Positions 22,791 to 40,664 of a DNA stretch of 64,000 bases are shown here, piece by piece (within the stretch, counting starts at the first letter, position 1; the number at the start of each line of letters is the position of its first letter). The position numbers and the translations under genes are program-made. The stretch spans positions 94,769,281 to 94,833,280 of the forward strand of contig NC_090728.1 of assembly GCF_036898095.1 (NCBI RefSeq), read 5' to 3'. The notes under the pieces are model-generated. The model saw only the letters and a program-made list of their open reading frames with translations, searched no databases and was not told the origin of the DNA. The DNA comes from Palaemon carinicauda. Lineage: Eukaryota; Arthropoda; Malacostraca; Decapoda; Palaemonidae.

Positions 22791-24577
22791 TATCTTTGCA
22801 GTATCCAACCACTTCATCCAACCCACTAGTGGGTTTGCTAACAACACCCCTAACTCCCAACCCCGTAGACCTCCCATAAATAACCGCCCTAACATGCAAC
22901 CCATTAGACCTCCCATTAATAACCCCCCTAACATGCAACCCATTAGACCTTCCATTAATAACCCCCTGACATGCAACCCCTTATCCCTCCCAGTATCAAT
23001 ATCCCTGCGGTAAACCTCAATCACATTGTTTCTATCCTCAACAACACCACGTGTGTTGAGCCTAGTTGTATTACCGACTTTCACTGCTGAATTAGTCTCT
23101 GGTAAATTTAAACACTCCACAAGAGTTTTTCTAGATTGTGGTGCACAACGTACTTTTTTGCACCCAAATGTTGTTAAATCATTAAATCTTAAACCTCTTG
23201 GACAGATGGTGTTCAAGCTTAACTCATTTAATTGTACCGAACCCCTTAAGAGTTCCGATCTAGAACAATTTAATATGAAAATCGGCAGACGGAGACATAA
23301 GATTATGGCCATTGTTAGTGCCAATGTAGGTAAAGGCATCAATACGCCAGGTTACACCCATACTGTCCGTACGCTAGAAGCTAATGGAATTTGGCTCGCG
23401 GATCAATGTCCCGATGATAGTGCTGCCGGTATTGAGATCATTCTCGGTGCCGATTATCTTCCCAGGCTTATCAAGCGTACCCATAATATCCAAGGTGTAA
23501 ACCTGTTTAGCACTCCCGCCGGTTACGTGGTATGGGGAGAGTTGCCTAATTGGTCACGTCCTGGCGTGGACCCAAGAGATGTCAGCGCAGTCACAATTAC
23601 CATTAACCGAATTGATGTTGACTCGCCTATGACTATAAACCCGCCTCTTGAAAACCTTTGGAAACATAACACCATTGGTATCACTAAAGAACCCTTCAGC
23701 CATCTTGAAGAGAAAGCAGTTGATCTCTACAAGAGAACTACTCAATACAAATCCGGAAAGTATATTGTTCAGCTACCTTTCAAGAGTGATAAGTGTCCCG
23801 CTTCAAATTATGCTAGAGCCTTTGCCCAACTCATGTCAGTCAAAAAATCAAAGAACCCCCAATGAGTATCTTAAAGAAAACTTTATTGGGCCTGTCCCCT
23901 TAGGCACCCCTGTTGATGGAAAAGTACATTATTTACCGCATCATCCCGTAGTTTAGAATTCAGCCACCACCCCTATACGTATTGTCTTCAACGCTTCATC
24001 CAGGTCGAACCCAAATCCACTTTCTCTGAACGATTCTCTTTACACAGGACCCAATCTTGCATCAAAGATTCAATCGATGATTTTAATGTTCCGCGAGAAG
24101 CCCTTTGGTTTAACTGCAGATATTTCCAAGGCATTCCTTCGCATAGAGATTGTCCCAGAACAGAGAGACTTCTGTCGCTTTCTTTTCTTTGAAGATCCAG
24201 AAATGACAAGGATCGTTGCATATCGATTCAAAGTCGTTCTGTTTGGCGCCACCTCGAGCCCCTACTTGCTTAACCAAACTATCCAACATCATTTGGACAG
24301 TCAGCCCAGTAGATTGGTGTCGACACTCAAAACCAGTTTCTATATTGATAACTTTCAAAGCTGTTATGTCGACCCCAAAGACATTCTGAGTGAGAGGCCC
24401 CTCATTGAGGCACTTATGTTTAAGGCTAACATGCCGTTAGCCAAATGGACGACTAATGTCCCTCTTAATAGCAATTTCACAGAAAGAGGCATTCATGATT
24501 ACCTCGGTCTTGAATGGGATACTGTTAATGATACCTTGAATGTTAAATTACCCCCTGAATTAGAGATAAGTCATTCC
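22791..24577 (+). pseudogene. BEL-P protease and reverse transcriptase
   Basis: A Pro/Asn-rich linker with three PPINN-type units precedes the protease (VFLDCGAQRTFLHPN, IEIILGADYLPRL). Protease and RT are in one frame here from 23026 to 23865, showing they were a single polyprotein. A deletion of about 29 bp after KKSKNPQ (near 23863), relative to M, breaks the frame. RT motifs resume: LTADISKAFLRIEI, LFGATSSPYLLNQT and FYIDNFQSCY, with DN at the active site. The domain ends at LPPELEISHS and runs into the integrase tail. Confidence 0.85.
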
Positions 24578-25251
24578 CACATCAACGATAGACCTTTAGT
24601 TTACTGGGATGTCAACGACGTTACTGATACCACCTTGACTCAGGTCATCTGCTTTACGGTCGAACCCTCTCACTTGCTCTTCAGGTTTTTATGACCGACC
24701 TCGATGACCCCACATATAGGGAAGGGAACAGCCTTCCAGCTAGTTATCAGAAACTCACGAACATGTTGCAATTGTTTTTAAAACTATGGACCCAGGATTA
24801 TGTCAATTCCCTTCGTGAACGTCACATAAAAAATAATCGTATCCACCCTGTGCCTCCTAAAATTGGAGATTTATGTTTGTTAATTTTGGATGAAGTAAAT
24901 TGGGAAGATTATCCCATGGCCCGTATCCTTGAAACCTACCCCGGTCAAGATGGTCATATTAGATCTGTGAAGGTGCACACCCCTCTTGGAATATATGTGC
25001 GTCCCATTAACCGTCTTATCCCATTGGAGATAAATGTCGCAGGTCCCATTATCGCTGAACTGGAGCAAGGTGGTCCTGATTCGCTCACGACGCCCCAGTT
25101 ACCAGATCCTCCCTCAGAGGACCCTCTAAATGACGATTCTTCTGATGATGTCACCCCTCTTTCTTCCCAAACCTGATCCTGTGTCCTCTCGAGGGCAACC
25201 TCGTAGGGCGGCAGCAGATAAAGCCCATGCCTTATTCCAGAAAGTGCTGTA
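24578..25251 (+). pseudogene. BEL-P integrase C-terminal region
   Basis: It follows directly on the truncated RT: INDRPLVYWDVND, then a frame disturbance where M reads LTPSHLLYGR, then MTDLDDPTYREGNSLPASYQKL and WTQDYVNSLRERH from 24691. A frameshift near 25165 separates it from the final FQKVL (ending about 25251). There is no catalytic core. Confidence 0.82.
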
Positions 25252-25344
25252 AATTTGGAAGGGATGGGGAATGCCCCCTTCCTTCTGTACCTTCCACCTC
25301 TTGTTAGTGGACCCGCCCTTCTCTCTCGCTCTTACTTGGCAGGG

Positions 25345-27225
25345 TGTGGAAATTCTTTCCAAGCTTTATTTTAGTCAACCTCGTTATTCCATTTTTTATT
25401 TTTTGTTTGTTATTTTCTGGGTTTTACGTGTCTCTTTTTTCTTTTGTTTCCTTTGTAACCTTCATTATTATACGCTTAAATATTCATTGCTGCTAACATG
25501 TCCATCATTCCCCTGTAATGCTTTATCTTTCATCACCTCATTCCTCTGTAGATGATTTTCTCTCATTTCGTGAGCTCACAGTACATTGCTTAACAATGCA
25601 ACCGACCATCGACAATTTTTTAGTAAACAGCCCTTGGTTGCGGTCTGTTCCAAATGCTCTTGAAGCTTTGGATGTTTAACCACAATTGGTTTGTATTTAA
25701 GTAACTCTTTAATTTACGTAACTCATTGATCTTAGCTTATTGCTATTTATATCTCAGTACCTATTTATGAGTCTGTTTAGCTAGGATTGTTGTCAGTGTT
25801 TTTGAGCATCATTAAACGCCACTTAATTTTTTTGTATGTATATTAATTTTTATAAACCAGACAGTAGGATTTCTTTATAAATACTTTCCCCTGGAGTTTC
25901 AAGAATGATCCTTGTATTTATAAAAAGCACCCTTCAGCGAACCACGTACTCACGGAAATTTGAAGAAGAAGAACTCGACCTGTTTGAAGTTTGAACCAGC
26001 TCAGCACCGGGAGGCAGAAGCGTGTGAGCGCTCCACTTAAAAACCAGGAAGCGTGGAAGGCGGACGTAGGCATAGCCTCTTCATCTGAGACGTCGTTGTA
26101 ACATAGGCGTCGGTTCGACAACCTGTTGGTCAACCATTTACTAACCAACAGTATGCCTTACTTTGTGCCATTATTCAGAAGATAGGCCTAAGAAGACAAA
26201 ACACGTCAGAGCAGAAGTGAAGATGCACCGTGTTGTTAACAGTTTACAAGATGCTTCCACTTCAACGTCTACAATCAACCCTCAAGAGCGTGAGTACAAA
26301 TTAACGGTGCTCAACCTTGGCCAAGGAACTGTCCCCCACCCTTTTTTTTAGCCTTTATTTGACGATGTGCACATTTAGCTAGGAAGTCATGTTCAAACTG
26401 TCTGGTTTAATCTTTCGTGGCGTGTCCAATAACATAAGTTGTGTTCCCGTTCCCCTCTATCAAGTTTGAAATTTTATTGCCGGAGAGGAATGTGTTCAAA
26501 GTAGTGAGTAGAACTTTTGGTATTATTTCAGTCACCATTTTTACTTTCATTGGTTGATTAGTTATTTGATTATTGATTTACGATTTAATTGATTTGACCA
26601 TTTTCTTGGTATTTTTCATTTTTCATATGCCATGCGGTCTTTATTCAAATCTCAATTAGATAGTTTTTCTGCTTTTTCCTGTGTCAGTTAGGTGAAAATT
26701 TCTGTTGTACTTTATGGAAATAAACGTCAATTTTAGGTTAAAACTATTAACTGTTTTTAACTTGACCTTTACATTTTGAAATGACTAAATGAGTTATCAC
26801 ATGAGGTGAGATATGACTTAAGGGTAAGCTTATATTTACGTCAATCTAAAGCTATCGGTGTCAATCCTTTATTTTAATGTCCCACGGTGTTACCTCCCAG
26901 TGGTCCTTAGGACGTTTTGACTTTTACAGTACTGCTCCCCCTAACTCTTTGTGAAACTGTCGTTAACGTAACTGATTCAGTCCAACCACACTTGATTGGG
27001 ATTTACTATTCTGCGCCCTGGAGTAGCGTCTGAACATCAAGGTGATATCGGTGCCGACAGTCCCGGTTATAGAATAATCTTTGGACTTAAACGTGTGTAG
27101 GGAAAGCAAACCGTCTTCGTTGCGGTTCTTTAGTTTGTCAAGTGTGAGAGTGTTGGCGCTCTATCCTTCAGGCTCGGGTCCGGAAATCAGAAACGGGGAG
27201 GCCTTTCCCGGAATTATTTCCCACA
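25345..27225 (+). repeat. BEL-P 3' LTR (1881 bp)
   Basis: Direct copy of 18922-20797 with scattered substitutions and small indels (for example a duplicated gtttgaa near 25985). It is preceded by cttggcaggg rather than a clear polypurine tract. Confidence 0.9.
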
Positions 27226-28251
27226 GTCGCGGGTTCTGCTTATAGCCAGAAAGTTCTAAGCTGCTTGAACTAAGGTTTTTGTGTTGTTCAGACGTCTGTG
27301 TTTACTGCTCAATAAAAGCACCGGTGTACTCGTTTTGTCGACTAAATTACTAATTTTGCTATTTTAACATCCAATTTGTAACATTTTGTACCTTGGTCTA
27401 CCTTCCTTTGTGTCGTTTACCTTCCCTAACTTTTCTAACTAATGTTCCCCGTATACCTAGCACGTTTCCTTGTACTACAGAGCGAATTGGCGCCACGTAA
27501 TATCAAGTTTTCTTACAAGTAACGTGGAAACTTAATTTCACCAAGTCCGTTTCAATCCCCGTGTTTGTTCTGAGATGGCGGATCTTGTTTACAACCCAAA
27601 CTAAAGGGTGCATAATTGTTTTCTACCGTACGTAACTTACTGCATGAAGTTCCATTTAATTTCCTTTAGCTAGGAGCTTTTTGTTTTTGTCCTTTAGCGA
27701 GGATATTTTCGTTTTACCTCCGCGTGAGGGAAATTTTATAATTGTTTAGCCTCCACGAGAGTGCACTTCAACAATTAGGTTGTTGCCTCGTGCACCTATT
27801 TACCTTTTGAGTAGTTCAGTGGTAGCCTCAGTGCACCCGCAACTGTGAAACCGTCACAGCATGAATGTCAGCCTCGACCTGTTATTTTAACTTTTAACTT
27901 AAATTTTTTGCATTCATAAGCCCATGCACTTTCTAACATGTTTTGTTTCTCTTAAGTAGTTTAAATCAGTCAGTTATTACCGCACGCGTATATAATTCAT
28001 TTTTGTAAAGTTTTTGTCACGTGAGCTAGCATCGACTGCTTTGCTGAACCCGTCAGTTTGAATTTTATAGTAATTTTGCGATTTACATTTTTTTCCCAAT
28101 TAAACAATTTTCACTCATCATGAATAACTTTAAATATTAATTTATCACGCTTGCAAATTTGTAAAGTTTCATGTTCACATTCCTTTGAAAATTCAGATTT
28201 AATCTTTGTTTTGCTTGACCAAATCCGTTCATCAAATGTGGTCAACCCAAG
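27226..28251 (+). other. E3 leader
   Basis: One kilobase of AT-rich sequence with no supported gene. A short stretch near 27241 (cttatagccagaaagttcta) also occurs in the BEL-P leader at about 21057, tying the two families together. Confidence 0.55.
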
Positions 28252-28689
28252 ATGGAGGACTTCACTTGTAACGTAAACATCCCTCTACCGCCTAAGGCGG
28301 AAACGCTCAGCCTAGAGGAGATTAACGCTCGGCTTGAAGAACAGGAGCTAACATTCAACTTTGTTTGTGAGGACGCTGACTTAGCACTTCATGCTCTCGC
28401 TTCAGTAAATTTTCCTAGCATGGGTCCTGAAGCCGTGGGTCATTTGAAAACTGAAGTTGGTAACGTAAGAGATGAACTTTGTAATTACAAGAATTTTTGG
28501 AGACATCATTACGACCATCTTATTGTTAAATTAAATTATCCTGTGCTTGCTGCCTATTCGAGGAAAATTGAGATTGCTTTCAATAGCCTCATGGCTCATC
28601 CTAATTTAATAATTAAACCTAATCAGTCTTGTTCTTCTTCGAGGGCAACACCTTCAGTGACACGTCCCTTTGTAAATGCCATTACGTAA
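28252..28689 (+). CDS. E3 gag-like N-terminal protein, 145 aa
   Basis: The ATG at 28252 has the context AAGATGG, as in the M and P gags. The protein shares with them the pattern INARLEEQ...F.F..E.A...L.A..S, then FPSMGPEAVGHLK and the FWRHHYDH segment (residues about 20-100). It stops before the capsid core and knuckles. It could be a shortened structural protein or the decayed remains of a full gag. It is the only gag frame in this cluster that is open from its first ATG, but it is short. Its stop (TAA, 28687-28689) overlaps the ATG of the next frame (28676). Confidence 0.6.
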   Translation: MEDFTCNVNIPLPPKAETLSLEEINARLEEQELTFNFVCEDADLALHALASVNFPSMGPEAVGHLKTEVGNVRDELCNYKNFWRHHYDHLIVKLNYPVLAAYSRKIEIAFNSLMAHPNLIIKPNQSCSSSRATPSVTRPFVNAIT

Positions 28690-29638
28690 CGGTCCCTTAC
28701 TTGATACCCCTAGTATCTCGGCAGTCAGGCACAATGCTCATAATTTTGTATCGATTCCCCAACTCATTAAATCTTCACATTTCAATACTATGTTGCCAAC
28801 ATGGTACACGATTAGTAAATTTGTGACAATCCCTCCTGCTCCGTCCTCACTTCTAAACCTTAAACCAGCGTTTGATCGGCCTTAAGCCCCTTTGACTGTA
28901 CTGCCTTTAACAGTGCGTCCCAGAGAAAATAACATTCGCAGTCTCAACATGGACCCCCCTAGTGGTAGCGCAAATACCACCCAACCTGACCAGGTGCGTG
29001 AAGGCCAGCAGAGGCCTGTACTGGTAAATTCACTCATTAAGTTCGTACCATCCCACGGACCTGTGCTCACATTGCCTGATTGTCCTATCCATAAGCCCGT
29101 AACTCTCACCCCAACCCGCGTCAACGCTAAAACATCCACGTCAGAATTTGAAACCCGCTCTCTGAACTATCCGCGTGATTGCAACTTTAAGACTTTAGCA
29201 GTCAGACAGGAACCTTTTGCACTGACGGCGGATGTAGCGAAAGTCATACATGTAGATCTAGCACCAGAGCTTAGAGCCTGTTTACGATTCACCTTACTTG
29301 AGGATCACGGTACTATGGACATCATTCATTATTTTCATTCAGTTATACATGGCGCCACTAAATACTTTTATTATTTTTGCCAAGTCGTACAGCAGCATTT
29401 TCCCGGTCAATCCCTTGCTTTAACTTCAAAGTGTAAATTCAATTTTTGCCTTAACAATTTGTCACGTTGTTGCTACAATCCCCGTGACATCCTTCAGCTC
29501 GTGCTGAATATAAGTTTTATTTTTGATGCTCCCCTTTTAAACTTTTCTGTTAAAGACGACATTCAAAACTCTCAGGGTCAGAATCGCAATGTCCCCATGG
29601 GCCTAGTTTGTCTCGGTTTGTCATTCAAACTAGTGTAA
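28676..29638 (+). pseudogene. E3 RT-like ORF2 lacking the catalytic Asp, one internal stop
   Basis: From ATG 28676 the frame runs 69 codons to a TAA (28883-28885), then stays open in the same frame to 29638 (248 codons from an apparent start at 28892). The second part aligns by eye with the BEL-M/P RT. EPFALTADVAKV matches motif A (LTADISKAF). HGATKYFYYFCQVVQQHF matches motif B (FGATSSPYLLNQTIQHHL). FNFCLNNLSRCCYNPRDIL matches motif C (SFYIDNFQSCYVDPKDIL). The motif C Asp has become Asn and the SSP of motif B is lost, so it should not be catalytic. Remaining open for 248 codons with this much change could mean constraint or luck. Confidence 0.6.
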
Positions 29639-30182
29639 GAAAAATTTTCACCTTTTAATGCCGAGAAGGAAGTAACTTTTCTCCTTTTGTCACTTGATGA
29701 ATACAAAGCTTTCATCACGCCAGTCACTTTATATGTAAAATCCTTTTATCTAAAACGCTGTGTGTCAGACCGGGACTGGGATTCACCCCCATAATTTTGA
29801 ATTTGTCATTGGCCCGACTTGTTGCTGAACTCGACTGTTATTGGCTCACATTTTGCTTGCTCTATCCTTACCCTTTGGGTGGGAAGAGCTGTGTACTTTT
29901 AATCATTTGATTACCATTGCATCGTACGTTTAAAGTTAACACTGATCATTTACTTATCTTAACGCTTCCGTGAAGAATTGCCTGCGGGTTCAATTTTCCC
30001 CACATTCACATTCATGCCTAACTTTAACTCGATTAATTTTAATTAACGCTAGCAGCGTTTTGTTAACTTTAAACGGAAGTTGATGTGAAGAACAACTTCA
30101 TTCACTTGTTCATCCAGTAGGTTTTTCTCACCAGTACTAACAAGTACTTGCCAGAACTTTTTTCCTCCCTTTATCCCCAGGG
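29639..30182 (+). other. E3 3' internal region
   Basis: No frame of note. It ends ttatccccaggg just before the LTR. There is no obvious purine tract. Confidence 0.5.
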
Positions 30183-34730
<4,548 letters not shown>

Positions 34731-34735
34731 AGAAT

Positions 34736-36767
<2,032 letters not shown>

Positions 36768-36806
36768 AGAAATCACGAAAGCTGACACATGATGAATGTA
36801 AAAGGT

Positions 36807-36932
36807 ATTACAGCTACGGAAGGAAAAATGAAACGACTTGATTGTAGTTGGTACTTTTGTCCATTAGGGACATCAACAGACGAAAGCACTAACTCCAATT
36901 AAGTCCTAATTTTTCCTTCCATGGCTATAATA
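36807..36932. repeat. Short foldback element, about 125 bp
   Basis: The left arm (gtattacagctacggaagga onward) and the reverse complement of the right arm (gtattatagccatggaagga onward) pair over nearly the whole length with roughly 80 percent identity. One arm reappears at 37735-37782 next to another (AT)n/(GT)n tract. There is no coding capacity. It is a miniature foldback associated with microsatellites. Confidence 0.75.
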
Positions 36933-37917
<985 letters not shown>

Positions 37918-40225
37918 GAGAGGGTAATAAAAAAGAAAATAATTTATCATTTGGTTAAAAATAATTTGTTTAATGTAGGTCAACACGGTTTTGTGCCTGG
38001 AAAAAGTACACAAACCCAATTGATAGCACACTATGAAAACATATACAAAAATATGATAAATGAAAAAGAGAGATGTGATCTATCTAGATTTTGCAAAAGC
38101 CTTTGACAAGGTAGACCATAATATACTGTATTAAGAGAAAAAAATGAGAAAGCATGATATTGTCGGAAAGATAGGAAAATGGTTAAAAGAATTCCTGCAA
38201 AACAGAAAACAGATAGTGGTTGCAAATGACGAGAAATCAGATGAAGATCAGGTAATATCTGGCGTGCCACAAGGTACGGTATTAGCTGCACTGATGTTTG
38301 TTATTATGATCTCAGACATAGACTGTGATGTTAAAAACTCTGTAGTGAGAAGTTTCGTCTATGACAAAAGAGTAAGTAGAGAAATTACTTGTGGATGAAG
38401 ATAGGAACACACTACAAAGAGATCTAAACAAAATATATGAATGGGCAGAGATAAATAGGATGGTATTTAACTCCGATAAATTCCAATTGATAAATTATGG
38501 AAACAGAGAAGGAATAGTATATGCATACAAAGGACCTAATAACGAGACAATCACAAACAAGGAAGCAATTAAAGACCTTGGTGTAATGTTAAATAGGAAT
38601 ATGTTATGCAGCGACCAAATAGCAACACTGTTGGCTAAATGTAAAGCAAAAATGGGAATGTTATTCAGACACTTTAAAGCAAGAAAAGCTGAACACATGA
38701 TTATGCTTTACAAAACTTATGTACGTAGTACACTCGAGTACTGCAATGTGATATGGTACCCACACTACCAAAAGGATATTGCACAAATAGAGAGTGTACA
38801 AAGGGTGTGTGAGAGAAGGGAGTTGAGAGTTAATGTGGGTAAGAGTAAGGTTATGAGATGTACGAGAAGGGAAGGTGGTGCAAGGTTGAATGTCATGTTG
38901 AATGGAGAGTTACTTGAGGAGGTGGATCAGTTTAAGTACTTGGGGTCTGTTGTTGCAGCAAATGGTGGAGTGGAAGCAGATGTACGTCAGAGAGTGAATG
39001 AAGGTTGCAAAGTGTTGGGGGCAGTTAAGGGAGTAGTAAAAAATAGAGGGTTGGGCATGAATGTAAAGAGAGTTCTATATGAGAAAGTGATTGTACCAAC
39101 TGTGATGTATGGATCGGAGTTGTGGGGAATGAAAGTGATGGAGAGACAGAAATTGAATGTGTTTGAGATGAAGTGTCTGAGGAGTATGGCTGGTGTATCT
39201 CGAGTAGATAGGGTTAGGAACGAAGTGGTGAGGGTGAGAACGGGTGTAAGAAATGAGTTAGCGGCTAGAGTGGATATGAATGTGTTGAGGTGGTTTGGCC
39301 ATGTTGAGAATGGAAAATGGCTGTCTGCTAAAGAAGGTGATGAATGCAAGAGTTGATGGGAGAAGTACAAGAGGAAGGCCAAGGTTTGGGTGGATGGATG
39401 GTGTGAAGAAAGCTCTGGGTGATAGGAGGATAGATGTGAGAGAGGCAAGAGAGCGTGCTAGAAATAGGAATGAATGGCGAGCGATGGTGACGCAGTTCCG
39501 GTAGGCCCTGCTGCTTCCTCCGGTGCCTTAGATGACTGCGGAGGTAGCAGCAGTAGGGGACTCAGCAGTATGAAGCTTCATCTGTGGTGGAAATGTGGGA
39601 GGTTGGGCTGTGGCACCCTAGCAGTACCAGCTGAACTCGGCTGAGTCCCTGGTTAGGCTGGAGGAACGTAGAGAGTAGAGGTCCCCTTTTTTGTTTTGTT
39701 TCTTGTTGTTGTCGGCTACCCCCCAAAATTGGGGGAAGTCCCTTTGGTATATGTATGTATGTATGTACAAAGGTCCTGTACTGCTAGAATAGAAGAAGTT
39801 AAGGACCTTGACTACTGGGAGAGACTGCAATTTTTAAAACTATACAGTCTAGAAAGAAGAGAACGCTACATGATAATACAAGCATGGAAACAAATAGAAG
39901 GAATTACTGAAAATATCATGGAGCTAAAAATATCAGAAAGAGCAAGCTGAGGTAGATTAATAGTGGCAAAAACTATAGTACCAGGAAAACTAAGGAAGGC
40001 GCACAGGACATTAATCCACTACGCACCAGCATCGATAATGCAGCGACTATTTAATGCACTGCCAGCTCATCTGATAAACATACCTGGAGTGAGCGTAGAT
40101 GTCTTTAAGAATAAGCTCGATAAATACCTAAGATGCATCCCAGACCATCCAAGACTGGAAGATGCGAAATACACCGGAAGATGCATTAGCAACTCTCTGG
40201 TGGATATACGAGGTGTTTCACACTG
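37918..40225 (+). mobile_element. Non-LTR retrotransposon (LINE) RT and C-terminus, interrupted by a second LINE
   Basis: RT remnants appear in order: QHGFVPGKSTQTQL near 37980, an LDFAKAFDKVDHN-like motif A near 38080 (frameshifted), GVPQGTVLAALMFVIMISDI near 38262, SFVYDKRVS near 38350 where FADD is expected, and the downstream LEYCNVIWYPHY / QIESVQR block to 38804. The matching C-terminal part (DYWERLQFLKLYSLERRERY) resumes at 39774 and runs to a stop at 40224-40226. A 959-bp insertion separates them. The clade looks like the CR1/Jockey group, but I cannot place it firmly. Confidence 0.85.
38805..39763 (+). mobile_element. Nested 5'-truncated RTE-type LINE
   Basis: The insert is bounded by a 10-bp target duplication, tgtacaaagg, at 38795-38804 and 39764-39773. 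It encodes only the end of an RT (VDQFKYLGSVV, PTVMYGSELWGM, MKCLRSMAGVSRVDRVRNE, LRWFGHVE), then, after a frameshift near 39340, a C-terminal RGRPRFGWMDGV segment to 39504. The 3' end has short tandem tatg repeats, as RTE-like elements often do. Its 5' truncation is typical of LINE insertion. Confidence 0.88.
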
Positions 40226-40261
40226 AGGGACCTGGGGGAACCCAAACATAGAATAAGTAAG

Positions 40262-40410
<149 letters not shown>

Positions 40411-40414
40411 TAAA

Positions 40415-40664
40415 GGAAGTGCCACTCCAGTCTCTAGTCATAATGGACCACAGGTTCTCAATGGGATCGAGGTCTGGTTATTTAATGAGCCAGTCATTGA
40501 ATCCCCTTTAAACCACTCCTGGATGGACGACAAGGCTGTTATGAATAGAATTGTCAACAACAATAGTTTTTAATATATTCCTGCTAAACTGGTTGAGATT
40601 TTGTGGTAAACCAAGCACGTATTTATAAATCTCATGATAGTGAAACCTAATTAATGGTGAAATT
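40415..40664 (-). pseudogene. Tc1/mariner-like transposase fragment
   Basis: On the minus strand, PDLDPIENLWSIMTRDWSG (about 40485-40430) matches the region around the third catalytic acid of Tc1-type transposases (SPDLNPIENLW), preceded by a frame-disturbed QEWFKGDS segment. Upstream of it (40555-40664) lies the repeat shared with 34396-34510. Stops and frame changes make it a pseudogene. No terminal repeats are seen. Confidence 0.65.

Larger units (their letters stand above)
18922..27225 (+). mobile_element. BEL/Pao LTR retrotransposon copy P, full length with two LTRs
   Basis: It has 5' LTR 18922-20797, internal region 20798-25344 and 3' LTR 25345-27225. Gag, protease, RT and the integrase C-terminus are recognisable. 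The segment from the RT thumb through RNase H and the integrase core is missing, as in copy M. The 5' flank (ttcgg) and 3' flank (gtcgc) do not match, so no target duplication survives. Gag and pol carry frameshifts and stops. The LTRs have diverged noticeably, so insertion is not recent. Confidence 0.9.

Noticed and set aside
18917..27230. Target-site duplication around BEL-P
   Set aside because: The flanking 5-mers ttcgg and gtcgc do not match.
38987..39448. 153-codon minus-strand frame
   Set aside because: Antisense shadow of the nested RTE-type LINE.
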